A stretch of 64,000 nt of DNA, taken from positions 496,001 through 560,000 of the forward strand of contig JABWDB010000067.1 in NCBI GenBank assembly GCA_019614645.1, written 5' to 3'. A program made the position numbers and the translations under genes. Source of the stretch: Stratiolaelaps scimitus (lineage: Eukaryota > Arthropoda > Arachnida > Mesostigmata > Laelapidae). The notes beneath the pieces were generated by a model. It saw nothing but the letters and a program-made list of their open reading frames with translations. It made no database searches and was not told the DNA's origin. Below are positions 30,675 through 44,345 of this stretch, piece by piece (position 1 is the first letter of the stretch; the number at the start of each line of letters is the position of its first letter).

Positions 30675-33600
30675 TTAAAGCTCGAGACGTGCTCTCATTC
30701 GGTCAACCATGGGTGACGCTCTCCGCAGGGCGGCCCGGCAGTCGAGGAGTTTCTTGGCATCTTCGCGATGACTACGGCTACGAATAGCCGCGTTTAGTGT
30801 TAGTAAGTTGAAGACGTCCCTTTGAGCGTCTGAGCCTCCCATCTGCACCAGCTGAGATTCAAGAGGAATCAGTGCTGAAGCGCAGGCATCGAAGTCGCCT
30901 GCAAGTGATAAACGTCACTGTTTAAGTACTCCTTTGTACGTTTGACTAAATATATAACAGTTGTCACATATGAAAACTATAGATGCAGCTGGAAAAAAAC
31001 AGATTCAACTTAAACCTGTCCCCGCTGATTAGCGTGACATAGAAAATAATCCCTGATCCGGGCATTTATGAAGATAAAAACGATCCGACCAGAATGTGAT
31101 GACAACTCGAAAATGGATTACTTTGTAAATGAAGGCAGTGATGGGAGGTAATTGTGTTTGGTCGCATACCGTCGCTGTAGTCTTTCATCGCGTGAAGTAG
31201 CTTTTTGCCGAAAAGCGTAGTTATCTTTGCGTTGTCTATTTCTGCCAAATCCTCAACGGAATTCAGGGACCCCTGTTGCCGAGGAAAGGAAACGGATTAA
31301 TGAATTGTTTCGTTTACACAGCCTGAGAAATGAGAGTGACCATGGTGGACTCCGGTTAAACGTTCGTCTGTGAGCAATACAAAACGGTGAAAAGGTCATA
31401 CTTGTGGTTTTCCTTCAAAAAAAAACAAGAGTTTTACTGAAGGGGCGTTGTTCATTTATTCGCCGGAGTCTTACAATAATAATAATAATATCCTAATAAT
31501 CATTACGAAGCCCCTTTGGAGTATTTTTATTTACATCGAAACGACCCAATCCTTAAATGTACCTGGAGTTTCGCGAAGTGCTCTTTATCCTTCAGTCCTA
31601 GAAGGGTCATGGCAAAGTGAGCATCGTTGAACAATAGAATGTGATCATACAGATGCTCCTTAGTAACGGAATATAGTGGAGCCCACCTGTAGAATGAATA
31701 ATGGAAGTCTGTTATACTATTATAAGCAATTTCAACTATTCATTCAAGGTGGCGTATTTGGTTTACTGAGGCCAAAAAAAATAACCAACTAAATCAACTT
31801 GATTAGAAGTGTGAAATAAAGCTAGCAGTAAAATGGTCGTTGGAATGTTTGCGCTGAAGAAGTTCATATTTCATGCACTCCTGGTCAACCTTCACATAGT
31901 TTTTCCCAGCTTTTACCAGAACACTTCGACATCACATCGACCACATCTACTATAGCGGATGTCTACTATTACAGAATCTAGACACTGTATCACCCGAAGA
32001 CAGGATACGTATACATGTTTTTTTTTTACATATATGTACTTATGTACTCATCAGGTTTTTCGGCTCATAAATTACGAATTCACAAACAGACGTATTTGTG
32101 ACAATTTTATACATGTGTAATCCACGAATGAATCTGGAAATTTTCAAAGATGATGTGAACAAATTGGCAGTTCGCATGCCTGGAGTCATGTTGAAATATC
32201 AATCCGTCCAGAGGGATTTCGGAGCATACCGTAATATGCAAAGCATTCTTCGACTTATCAAGACTGATTGTTTCATGCTTGAGTAAGTCACTTTTCGAGG
32301 TTTGAATATAAATGTTCCTCATAATTGTTATTCATTCTATATTCTAAACCACTGTATTTCTTTGATTTTTGGCATATGATTCCTTTGAATTAATTATCGA
32401 CCATCTTAAAGCTTTCCCCAAAGGTATGGATTAGCTATTAGTTAAGCTGTTTACCTTCGTCCAACGTCAACTCCTTCAAATTCAAGCCGATACAACAAGC
32501 TGGCACCATCCACATAATCCAGCATAGAGCCACTCCCGCATCGTTTTTCAACCTGTAAGGATGATGCATTGTACAAATTGCAAAGACAATGACAAATTTC
32601 GATGAGCATATTTACAGTACAGTTGTAAAGCTAGACAGCGCAAGGGCTAATAACAGTTCAACCTTGAATTATAACCTCCAGTTCAACTGGTTCTTGTGGC
32701 TCATATTAATTAGCCCGGGAGAATATAAGATGAACGATGAAGTCAATGCGGAAAAGTATCGAAGATGAATGTCTATTGTTGTTACCTCCGAATCAAATAA
32801 ATCGATGGCAGCCTCGGTCTCTCCCTTTTCAATATGATACACAGCCCAGTGCCAAAAGTTGTGACACGCCAGCAGACCACATGGCTGCCAGTCGGCAACC
32901 GTACGAGACATGAACGAAATTCCTGTATGCGAAATTATCAATCATAAAAAGATAACGCAACTGAGTGCTATGCTTTGCAACATAAATAATAATTGCTACT
33001 ATATTTTGTCGACAATAGGGAAATTAATATGGGTCTTGAGGGCAAAAGGGCTACAGGGATCGAGCCCTTTTTTCAAAGAAACGCTGAATTTAGAAATGAG
33101 TACCAGCAATCACTCCACATTTTTTATTTCTGAATTTTTAGAGACGAAATTTCAAATGGTGGAATTAGTTGGGATAAACAAACTTTTCTTAGATTTACCC
33201 GTACTTTAGTGGAACTAATATAAAGGGGCGACATACTCAGTGAATTTTTCCACCACGGTTAACATCTTCCAGAGCTACGTTGTCATATAACATTGAGCCA
33301 ATGGAAACACGGGAGTCATGAAACACGAATGATAATTTGGAGGAAAAATCTCAAGATTAAATAATGTAGAGCTGCTCTCGCCCTACAGTGCGCCTTAATG
33401 CGCTTGGGAACCAGATGCCATGCTATACTATGCTGCAAAATGCTAGTGAACTTGGGTTTTCCTATGGTGGGTCACCTAAAATTCGTCGATATTGAATAAA
33501 ACATACAGAGACACCGAAAGATATCGTTCGAGCTGCCAAACTCTGGTTAATATTCCACAGGATTGCGTAAAGCCACCAATATCCTGTATCATATTTTAAT

Positions 33601-36600
33601 AGCAGTTTTTTAAGGAAATCGTGACGACCATTTTGCAACAGCACATCCTTGAGACTAAACAATATTTTACCGACAAATTTATCACATTTCATCCATGGCT
33701 CAAACGTCGCACCCAACTGATCACCACCAAATTATATACATCGGATGATTACTTAAAACAGCCCCCCTATGCTGTTCGTAGTTCGAATTGGGAGTGAAGG
33801 CCCTGGCAAAAAGCTAACGGAGACGCCCCTGCCAAATCACGGAGGGGCCAGAGGGTTTATTCGAAGTTGTCTTTAAGCAACAGATGAAATAAATTATCAC
33901 TCTGTTCGTTTGCTTGCCAAGAGCTGTTTTCTTTATTAACGACAATTAATTATAAATTATTTAATGAATTCATTTAAAATATCGTTACAGTGTTATCTGA
34001 ATCGCTCCACATCGAGGCCTATGAAACACAAAACATTGATTTTTTTACTCTCATTCGTTTTGCAAGAAAGCCATTTGAATCGAACTGTATTCGCTACAAT
34101 ATTGGGATCGACTACGGGGAAGTTTATCTCCGTTTGTCTTAAGGATATAAAAATTAACTTACACAATAGTCGGCTCTTGTGCAAAACAGGTACTCGTTAG
34201 TTAATCTGTTGCGATACGTCTGCATATATTCGTTACAGATCGTATATACTACATATTATTAAATAGAAAGCATAGAACAGACCTTGACTGGGTTGTGTCG
34301 TCATCTCGTAAACGTGAGCATTTGCGTGAGTTGCCCACGCATCATTCCGATTTAGCTCTAGGCCTCGAAGTGCCATTTTTGAGGCCTCGTCATACGAACC
34401 GGTTTCACATAAGCCAAAGGCCTGCATACCTGTTATTAAATACGCGGTCATAGAAGAAATATAATCGATCAAGGAATGTTCAGAATAATAATAGTTATAT
34501 CCTAATAATTTTGTTATTTTGATGTTAAATAATTAACAATCTAATAAATAGAAAAATTTATCTATTGAGTGAAAACAGACTACAGACTCTTTCGTGCACT
34601 TTGATAGCTTCACATTCAGCACTTTGATAACCGTCACATTCAGTCAAATACTCAATAATGGTTTTGCAGCAATATCACTAATCAATGTCTTAATCTGTAT
34701 TTAATTACCATAGAGATAGCTGTATAGGGGAAGGTCTGGTTTCCATTTCGGCATAACATTCTCTATCGAGGTGCGCATCTCCTGTTGCTTGCCTGTAAAA
34801 GCAATCATTGGTGACCACCACAGAAGTATTTAATTAGTAATAATAATAATAATAACAGCGTGATGAACTCTGCTGTCGAACAGGCGAATCATCTATAATA
34901 TAACCATCAATGCTCTCTTGTTACTGGACACTGTATCTAATTATATTAGTTCAGCCTTGAGGTATAACAGAGTGGGTATATTCTATCTTGTTTATGTCAA
35001 ACAAAATACGGTTTTTATAATTTTGACTTTAATCTACAAACATAACGAATTTTAATATATAATAATATGGTGTCAAAGACAACAATCACTAAACCCTCCA
35101 ATTTATTGTTCATTAGAGAATAGAGGTCTTTATTTTGATTTCTTTATTATCCGTACTCTCACCGAGATAGAAATAGCAGTCGTGCGCGGCTTTTATGGCC
35201 AACATGTCAGTTGGGTGTTCCTCAAGAATTTTCTCCCAGAGTTTACAAGCAGCGTACATCCTACCCTCAGCCAAACATAAGGTAGCCTCAAGATGCAGCT
35301 TCTCACGTTCGCTCACGCCCTGAACCTGCAAAAACATCAATTTCGACGAAGTCACATAATTGGCAACGCATACAGTTCGCCGGGATGGGTACGAAAATCA
35401 ATTATTTAAAAGCAAGTCAAACTTGGCGATCGTCTCAGAAGCATAGAAGTGTTCATTAAAGAAATGCTCACTGCTTATGGAAGTAGGGTTATGATCGAAC
35501 TTACCTCGGCATCCTCGCGTAAAGATTTCAGTTCTTCAATAATCTTAGGGTGTTTTCTTCCAGAATCACTTGTACCAAGTAGATTGAGAACATGAACGAA
35601 CACTCTCCCTAAAACGAACGTAGGATCCGCCGACACCATCTTTTTCATTGCCGCTTCGAGACCTTTCAAGGGAAATGGCGAAGTGACCTTCGTTAGGTTT
35701 TAGTACTACAATATATGCATGTGAAAAAAAAAAACGGAAAATTAGCGCAGTTGAAAAAACCCAAGACAACAACGTTAAGAGGTTTGAGATACGTTTCGGC
35801 TACCAATGAATGATGGATCCTACAGGCAAAAAGTAATTTCCTTGCTTTTTGTTACGTAATTGAAAATGCGGCTTTTGATTTATATTAAAATGCTAATGAA
35901 ATAGCAAAACAATAAGCTAACCCACAAAGTAACAGCTTTAAGTTTTATCATAAATATAACACCTAAGTGTTATAGCGTTTATTATAGTATTCAAACTATA
36001 GCTTTCGTAGGCACCCTCTGTCCGCTTCGATTTTTATCATTTATACACGAAAACGAACAGAATTACAGCATTTATTTGCTTTCTAAAGACTCGTTTTGCA
36101 GAGCACAACAGAAAAACATTTTGTTATACCTGACCTGGCTTGGAGATGCAAATATTGAATATACGATGAGTAAAATATTTATCAGACAACTCTTAAGAAA
36201 TTCGCATTTCAAATCGGCCCGAAGGAGCAATTTAAGTGCTGCAACTCAAGTACACTAGGTAGAAATCTTATTCCGCCCAGTAGCTTACTAAATTCTCTAC
36301 AAAACTATGCCGATTCAACTCGGTGCCTGACATAGCTTACAGGCATTATCGAAAAGGAAGACAATCAATAAAACATCGTATTCCCAAAACCAATCTTGGA
36401 CAGACGCGTGAGAGATATTCGGAGTGGCCCCGTTACCAAATACGAAAATTTCTTAAGATTATTACTATTATTATCATGATTATTAAAAAAAAGCTGGGTC
36501 GAAAGGAAATACATATCTGTCAACGAGTGTAATTTAACTTGAAATTTAATTGATATATGCTAATATGAGGGTTTCCCTATGTATTCCTATCAATGAGAGG

Positions 36601-36744
36601 AGTGCTACCGTTCTCGTCCTCTTTCCAAGCAGTGAGCTGTGACACGCACGAGTCGAACATTTTTGACGCCTCATCGCTTGACGTTGTCAAGGGAAGAGCC
36701 TGTGATCGCCATCCAGCAACATCGCGGTACACATGAGACGGCAT
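30675..36744 (-). CDS. TTC38: Tetratricopeptide repeat protein 38, 457 aa, ten exons
   Basis: Ten exons join in frame from ATG to TAA: 36744-36609, 35662-35505, 35325-35163, 34792-34709, 34429-34283, 32922-32786, 32552-32455, 31686-31563, 31272-31170, 30898-30675 (1,374 nt). All introns are GT-AG. The 457-residue product is close to vertebrate TTC38 (about 469 aa). Family landmarks in order: WRSQALPLTTSSDEASKMF at the N-terminus, HPTDMLAIKAAHDCYFYLG, MQAFGLCETGSYDEA, NDAWATHANAHVYEM, LLACHNFWHWAVYHIEKG, DHILLFNDAHFAM and QMGGSDAQRDVFN. The fold is a TPR-like helical repeat protein. Its biochemical role is not established, so I give none. The first donor (AACG/GTAGCA) is weak but fixed by phase. 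No break is seen. Confidence 0.95.
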
Positions 36745-37258
36745 TGTACCTGTCAAACAGGGATAAGCTCGCTGGTTTTCTATCGAAATATCAATATCAA
36801 ATTGCTAAACATTTGAAGATTTATTTAAAATGTGAGAAAAGGTTGCTAAATATAATCGCAATACGCGGACTGAATACATTCCGAAGTAGTTTTTTAATAT
36901 ATCTACGTGAACACGTTCAACACTGTGCGCAAGAAATATCAATAGGATAGTCAATGAGGTGCCGTTTGTCAAATCAAACCAGACATATTCTGCTGAGTTC
37001 TTGCAATTTGTTTCGAGTTACACACAGAGTATCATTGAAATAATAACGCTGCCCTGGCGTTCCAATTACCAATATCATACCACCATATTATAATATTTTA
37101 TAAAATATTGAGATGTCCATTCACAACAAATGAATAAAGCCATTCAGCACATGAATAGGGAACGAGAAAGTACAGTTATCGTGTTATAATTAGTTTAGGT
37201 TTGTAACTATTCACACATTTCTTTGAATAAAAGAATATATCATTCAAACTCTAATATA

Positions 37259-37290
<32 letters not shown>

Positions 37291-39634
37291 TGTATATATA
37301 TATACAATATTACATAAACGTTGTTACTAATAGGATATAATAACAAACATTCATTTAGTCACACGCTATTGTGTTATACATACTTACGTATTTAGCAAAA
37401 TGGTAGAACAGTAAAAACGGTAAACAAAGTAAACAGTAAATCGTAAAAGAAGTGATAGTCTCTTATAAGTGTTATTCGGGCTGCCACTATAAGCATAATT
37501 TAATCCGCTTGAATGAGAAGTGCACAACATATAAACCTGTTGTATCTGTCGGCTAATATATATAAATAAGTAAATATATATATACCTTTCTTCTTGCGGA
37601 GCTCAACCGTTTATGTCAAAAATCAAAACGAAAACCAGCAGACTGGTTTATCTGTCAGCGGCGTAAGTTCAGACTGACTTAACCGACTCGACGGTTATTA
37701 TGAGCAGTAGACAAGCACGCACACTAGCACCAGGTGAACAAACAAACAACACGGGCGTTGTGGCTTTCTCGTTCGATAGCGATAGTGTGTCATCCTGTTC
37801 GTTCAGGCGGCTTTCTATGGGATGCGATAACATCAAGCACCCTTCCCCATTAGTAGCGCTGTCTACCGTGTCAGTCAGTGTCCGGCGAACGTCAACCGCT
37901 CCCTCGCGTTCTCTCTCTCTCTCCCTTTATTGATTCTACCGGCCACTAAAGATCTGTAAGATTTGAGAATATGGAACTAAGGCTGATGTTGAAAACAGTA
38001 AACTTTGTGCGGTGCCAACTTTTCAGAGTGGTCCTTGCCTAAAAACGTGTTGACTGTTGATATTTGTGTCCTGAATTGAGGTTGATAACATTTGCGTTAT
38101 TCCTCACAATGTTGTTGTTGCACTAATGACAATTTAAGCTGCTTCCTATTGATTAGATTAGAGAAAAGGGACTGGCAAAACGTACGTATCGGTTAGTTAT
38201 CGATCCTAGTGACTGATACCGCAGGTTCAAGACGATATCAATTATCTACCCGCAACTAAGACAAACATATTGGTAATATGCTCGCTGAATCACTGAACCA
38301 TCCCCAAATGATGAACCTAATTTCGTTATAAAACAAAATGTGATTCAACGTCTGCCTGTGATGGCTGTACGAATTCGCTAATACTTATATATATATATAT
38401 TTATATATGATTATTATAATATATATATATCTCATTATAATTATTCGACTGCACAAGGTAAACATAAATTAACTGACTGCTATTTTGTCTTATTATATTT
38501 TTCACATCCGCTGACCGGTTTCTGCCTGACGCTATTGATATTGCGAAGTACTTAGACACTAGCGAACATTTTCTATTCGAATAATGTCAATGGTGTCTCC
38601 TTACGCACACGATAGGCAGATTTATGAATTATTAATCACGCTTGCAAGCTGAAAAATATATTCGTGCTAAGGCTTCCCTGGCTTCTTTCTGTTTCTAACT
38701 ACCTGCTTCCTTTCAATTAAAATTTTGTTTTATTGACGAATCCAACAAACTAAACTTTTTCGGGCTAATTCTCAGCCAACATTGACGAATCTGCCGGTTT
38801 AATATTACATGGCGGGTGCGGTATTAATAACGGTCGACAGTGTTAATAACCGTGAAAACGAGACATGAAGTTCGATACAAAATGTACAATGCGTACGAAC
38901 ACAAATTTAATTATCATTACAGAAATATATTTTTAACGTCGTGCGAGTACTTTTTTGGTTGACTTAAGCTATCGGATCTCTCTTGAAAGCGAGCCTTGGA
39001 TCGAGGATAGTCGACAAGCTAGAATATGGCGACTGGACCCTCTTATGGCATTTAGCCTCCTAAATTCTGCTGAACGACGGGTCGTTCCTTTGACAACGGC
39101 AGTGATTTTGAAAAAGAGAGGTCAGACGGGATGTGGTCTCTAACCATTTTGAAAGAGGTGTGCGTCTGACACAGTCTGCCAATTCAAAGTAGGCAACTAT
39201 AATTAGACGCCGCAGCAACTCAGATAAGAGAATGTCTGGCTGTGCATAAAGAGGCTACAAGTCTGAACTCTGCCAGACGACATGTATATGTTACCCAACC
39301 TGTGTGAAAATAATGAATTCAATCTATTTAGTTAACTCATGGCGCACTCCGGGAGATGTTTTCACCAAACTTCCCGCGCTTATGGCAGTTCCAGCAAGGA
39401 TCACAATCGATTTTCGATGCAAGTCCATAAAGCGCGAAACGTTAACTGAGTAGACACATATGATCAACCAGCTGATTCCTTTGTCCAGGACTAGATCGAA
39501 CCGAAGAAAGTGGATTATAGTGACATCTCCAAACCGTCGAGTGGTGTATACGAGTGGTGGTGGAGATCATCACCATGTCAGCATTTCTTCTACCTAAGCT
39601 GTAGATCAAGTTTTTGTTTAACGAAGGCTCGAAG
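36745..39634. other. Intergenic between divergent TTC38 and FDXACB1-like genes
   Basis: Probably holds both promoters, as the two genes are transcribed away from each other, but I cannot place core elements. It contains (TA)n with palindromic character near 37257-37310, a CT run near 37908-37925, and (TA)n near 38388-38430. Short ORFs at 37.7 and 38.95 kb are unsupported. Confidence 0.5.
37257..37310. repeat. (TA)n-rich tract with internal self-complementarity
   Basis: A TA run interrupted by TG and TTG; the segment TATATATTGTATATATATATACAATAT is partly self-complementary when read in two halves. Confidence 0.8.
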
Positions 39635-42340
39635 ATGAGAACTTTATTGATTGGTGAGGGCGACTTTTCGTATTCAGTTAAATTTCTAGAGGAAACCACT
39701 GACTTTGTGGCTTCGTGCCTAGCTGAGGTTAATCCTGGCAGTCCAGAAACCGAGATAAACATTCAGACATTGAGAAACAGAGGTAGGTCTTAAAAAGAAT
39801 TAATCCTTCAATGCATTAGACTCAAGTTCATTATAAACTGCAATCCTAAAATAGCTAAGTTGTTAGTTTAGGCATTTGTTGGAATCCTTCAGTCTCAATT
39901 GGATGAAGTTCTGCTTTTGAATGCCAAGAAAGACCGTTAACTACTTGAATAAACTGGTATAACGCAGATAAGAATAGAGACAGCTTAGATGTAAACGTCT
40001 AAATTGAACTACGTAATATTAAATAAATAGACGCCTTTTTCCTCGTTTTATTGGCTCTACCAGAATAATCCCAGTTGTTTTATTCATAAATCTACAGCGC
40101 TTGAGGCGTACGTAAACACTATTGGCCGTTTAATTTAAGTTCAACTGCGAGCTTCAATTATTAATAAATCCTTGTAAACTGTACAGTCTTACTCCCAAGT
40201 AATATCTAATATAATAATATTCGCAATTTATTATTCCGGTTAATTGCTTGTCAGCCAGTGAAAACCATGCAAAAAATAAAATTTAATTTTTCTTGATCAC
40301 CGACTAATTGTTTTTTGTGACCGTTTCCAATAATAAGTGAAGTAGGATGCAATATGGACCGATAGAATGAAACAGCGTGCAATTTCTTTGTATGAAATCA
40401 CGGAATATTTTGTATAATTTTCATTAACTGTATACCAGAACGTTAGGTTTCATAAAGACCACAATGCTGTAGATATTGCTAAATTTGTACTACTTTATGT
40501 ACAGTTAAATTACGTATTTATTATTTTATATTTACCTTGCCTTTATATAAAGGAAAATATTAGAATTTGCCACAATTGGATAATGCGCTTGACTATATCA
40601 AAAAAAAATTATCATGAATGAACGTTCAACTTTGTTCATGGCGAAGATATCGTGTATCTTGCGCTTTTGAAAGGTGTTACAGTTCGAACCGATGTAGACG
40701 CCCGGAAACTAGATAACCTTAGAGACGAACTCACCGCGAACGGATTATTTCATCGTGTCGTTTTTAATTTCCCTCATGTGGGAGGTAAAATGCATCTCGG
40801 GCGTAACAGACAGCTTCTCAAGGAGTTTTTTCAAGCATGTGGCAACGTGCTTGATAAACGAAACGGTTTGTAGAAATTGAAGGCGAGTCAATTCTTAGTT
40901 CAATGGCTGAAACATATTCGAATTTTCAAACCAATTTTTCTCGGCCATTCTGTGGCACTTCATGATGTGGATCATAGCTCTTCTACTATATATTGGAAAA
41001 TTATTTTAGAAACTCAAGGTGGTATAGCGTCATTTGAAGAACATTTTACGAAAATCGCAAAATCTCTTAAACAGTTGCCATTTTCAAAAAAAATATTTTT
41101 TTAATTTATACAAGAATGCAGTGAGTAGACAAATTATGGTCAAGCAGTTTTCCCGAGTAATCCATTATATGAGTACAATGTAGTTCAAATAATATGAATT
41201 AAGAGTGAATGCGCCCTCGAAATTATTTCAAATTTTACGTGTAAAACCACTCATGGTGACGACTGCTTTTTGGTGAATTTGAAGTCTTACCCCGTAATTC
41301 TAGTAAAACTAAATAAAGTTAGTCATTAGTGCTTGACACTAATTCAATAGCATAATGTTCACAACACGTTCTGCTTCAATAAATGTAGACGAAAGTTTAA
41401 ATGCATGAGAGTATTTTTGTACATTTGATTAATATGATTTAGTAATTGACTCGCTTATAAAAATGAATACGTTTTAGGCCGCATCGAAGTTGCCCTGTGC
41501 ATTGGTCAGGGTGGTACGCCAATCGATAAACTGAAACGGTACGATGACACATGGAAAATCGAGGAGATGGCAGCCTCAGCTTTGTTTGCTCTTGTCGATG
41601 TAGCACCTTTTGAAGCAAAGTACAGCAACATCGGTTATCGAAGTCTCAATAAGGCGTTCAATACGGTAGGAGCTTTAGTGCACATATTCGAGTACTCTGG
41701 ACGGCCCCCATCACTTTGTCACCATTACCGACGTTGTTCGCAGCTGTTTCGACAGACATCGCTGGAATGTTCACTCGACGATGGTCGATTGCACAACGGC
41801 AAAAGTGAAGAATACGTCGATTTACCGACAACATCTTGCCAACAGAATGCTCCACTGTCCGACAGGAAAGAAAATCGGGTCACCGATTCGCAGCAATGTA
41901 TTAGCAATATACCAATTGCACCGTTATACGCACCTGGTTCACAATCCACGACAGAACTGACCTTTAATCGTGATGATTCAAATGACCTTCGAAAAGTGAC
42001 ATCGATTTATAAAGAGAAAAAATGTATTCATATAGAGCGTAATCTCAAATTTCCCTCAACGCACACTATGCATTTTAGCTTCTGGGTACCTGAGGAGGAC
42101 TCAGCTCTGATAGAAGAGAGGTTCCGAGAAAATATTCGACTTCATTGGCCTGAATTAGCGATTGATGTTGAGGGTCCTATTGACATTTTTAACAAAGGGA
42201 AAAGAGTCAGCTGGTGTTTCCGTTTAAATATTAGCTCTCCCAGATATGCACTCAGTAAAGAGCTTACTATGTCCAAATTCACCGAAATGCTTAGAAAGAA
42301 CCTTACATTGTGGCTACCATCTGCAGAATCTAGGTCTTAA
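39635..42340 (+). CDS. FDXACB1: FDXACB1-like protein: BMT5-type methyltransferase-like domain plus FDX-ACB domain, 409 aa
   Basis: Three exons join in frame to 410 codons: 39635-39782, 40647-40865, 41478-42340, with GT-AG introns (GTAGGT...GCGAAG, GTTTGT...TTTTAG). Exon 1 opens MRTLLIGEGDFSYS, the SAM-site-like motif of the DUF2431/BMT5 Rossmann family. Exon 2 has VVFNFPHVGGKMHLGRNR and exon 3 has CIGQGGTPIDKL, both diagnostic of that family, whose yeast member methylates 25S rRNA. Residues about 318-409 (FSFWVPEEDSALIEERF) match the ferredoxin-fold anticodon-binding domain of mitochondrial PheRS and FDXACB1. Residues about 185-315 are Ser/Thr/Gln-rich and probably disordered. Human FDXACB1 (about 624 aa) also has a synthetase-like middle region, which has no room here. 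The first two splice acceptors are modest, but phase supports them. Confidence 0.85.
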
Positions 42341-43199
42341 TGAAGACCACGTTTGACAATTTAAACACTCATAGTAGAATTCTCGAATACTATCGTGTAC
42401 GATGTTAGCTTGTGCCAGCTTTCTATATGAAGTAGAACGAAGGAGTAACTGAGGTCTATTTGTAAAACACTGGATTCAAATTATGGGTCTTTGGATTGTT
42501 GGGGCATTGAGCGCTTGAGCTATCGTACCATCCAATTTCAATTATTGCTTGTAAAGTAAATTAACTAAAGGTCATTGGATATTTACTCAGCCAATCACTT
42601 ACAGATTGGGTTTGTACAAGTCTTATAAGAAAAAAATTGGAAATTCTGTTAGAGTTCAGCTTTCTTCAAATCAGACGACTCATCAATCAAAAACTCATTC
42701 CAGCATTTATATATTTATGTTCTTAGGCTCAGTATTGTCCTAATAGGCTTTCAGACAGGGCCAGACTATGCGAAGGCCAACACAAAATATACGAATAATG
42801 ACATTAATTCTGGTGAAATGCAATTGTAATACAAGCTGACACTGTGATATCAAGTCGGTGTAGTTGATACCGTTTCCTCTGCCCGTCATCACACAATGAG
42901 GGTCAATAGATTGCAATACTAATAAAGGGCAAATGAATCGAAAGTTGAGTTTATAAAAAAAAATACATTAATAGCATTAACAGGTAATCACATCATGCAA
43001 AATATCTCTTCTTACTATCTTATTTGTCCTGGCGTCTCCGAACTACCTTGTTGTACCAAATGCTTCCAATGTTTATGAGTTATTCCAAACATACAAAGAT
43101 GACAGCGGGTAACCAAAGAACACAGTATCGTGGGTAGCATCGACTCAACAGTCATTCACAATTACACTCGTAGGAGAGTAGTGGTCAGAGATTCGATGA
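42341..43199. other. Intergenic with tRNA-derived repeat
   Basis: Downstream flank of the FDXACB1-like gene. Apart from the SINE-like head listed separately I see nothing. Confidence 0.5.
42465..42535 (-). repeat. tRNA-derived (SINE-like) sequence
   Basis: On the minus strand an A-box-like TAGCTCAAGCG (42522-42512) is followed about 40 bases later by a B-box-like TTTGAATCC (42479-42471). The arms do not fold into a good cloverleaf, so this is a degraded tRNA or a SINE head, not a tRNA gene. Confidence 0.45.
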
Positions 43200-44345
43200 G
43201 TTCGATCAAACGTCCTGACGGAACACGCGCGACCGAAGATCATGAGAAAGCACTCTGTCGTTGAGTCCACATATCCTTCGCTTGACGAGCTCTATCACAG
43301 TGATCTCACTGACCCGCCCCGGCTTCCCCAAGGGCCTCTTCAGTATATGGTGCATGACGTGGATGTCAGTGCAATGAAAATTAACGAACACCTTACGAAG
43401 CTCCAGTCAAAGATGAACGTGATTTCTGACGGGTTACCAGCGTAACTGTTTAAGAAACTAAGCCTATCTGTGTGCATCAATCCATCATGGATATTTCGAC
43501 GATCCTTGGACTGCTCAAATACCAGGCATCTTTCTTAGCGCCATTGTATGTCCGGAACTCAAAAAGGAATCGAAGGCGGAACCGACCAACAAAGAGAGCC
43601 ATGTTGCTGATCCTCGTTGCTTGCCGACTTCTCGAAAGCATTATCGGTAAGGCCAATTATGAAATTGCCAATCGGCGTTCAAAAATGGTCACTCACTCCA
43701 AATTGATCCAGATGCTCCCAAACTTCGGCGTTCGTGAGCCACTTGTGAAGTGGATCCAAGATTTCCTCCAGGATCGCACCTTTCGCGAATGAAAAATACA
43801 CGAATTTCGCCCGTGCAACCTCCGACTGCCCCCAGGGAACAATTTTAGGTCCGCTTATGTTTATCCTGTATATAAACTATATAATGTACACATCAATCCC
43901 ATCAATATCTGTCAAATTTACGCACACGATGTGAAGACATATACTAAGATTAACGAAGCTCATTACTGTACACAATAATGAAAAAAAAAGTTCTTAGAGT
44001 GGACAATTAGCCTTGACTTAGTAATCTAAACTATACATATTCAATCGGTGGAATTAACCTACAGAGATTGGCCACCAACCGAGATGTTGGGGTTGCCACT
44101 GCGGTTTTACTCAGATACTCAGAACACGAGACTAAGACGTTGTTCTTCCGGCCTCTCGACGCTCGAACTGGATCCTACGATCCTTATAAATGACCCGAGA
44201 CTATTATATAGCAAACTATTTAAGGACTATGTGAATCTCTTCATGATGCATGCCTCACAGGTGTGGTATCTTAATCTACGTAGGGAGATAGAAAGATTTG
44301 AAAAAGTCAATGAGAAATTCGCCAGGCCGGGGGAGGGGTCACCTT
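43200..44345 (+). pseudogene. LINE ORF2 remnant (CR1/jockey-like)
   Basis: Plus-strand segments in order: VISDGLPA then LFKKLS (43.4 kb), the start of RT; EPLVKWIQDFLQDRTF (43.73 kb); a decayed PPGNN segment where VPQGT is expected (43.83 kb); ICQIYAHDVKTYTKI near 43.91 kb, with AHD in place of the catalytic ADD; and LFMMHASQVWYLNLRREIER (44.25 kb). The order is that of CR1/jockey-superfamily RT. Several frameshifts and stops separate the parts, and the catalytic Asp change would itself be inactivating. Confidence 0.8.

Noticed and set aside
40877..41104. 75-codon open frame in the second intron of the FDXACB1-like gene
   Set aside because: Including it would break the frame-exact join of exons 2 and 3; I do not recognise it, and it follows an in-frame stop.
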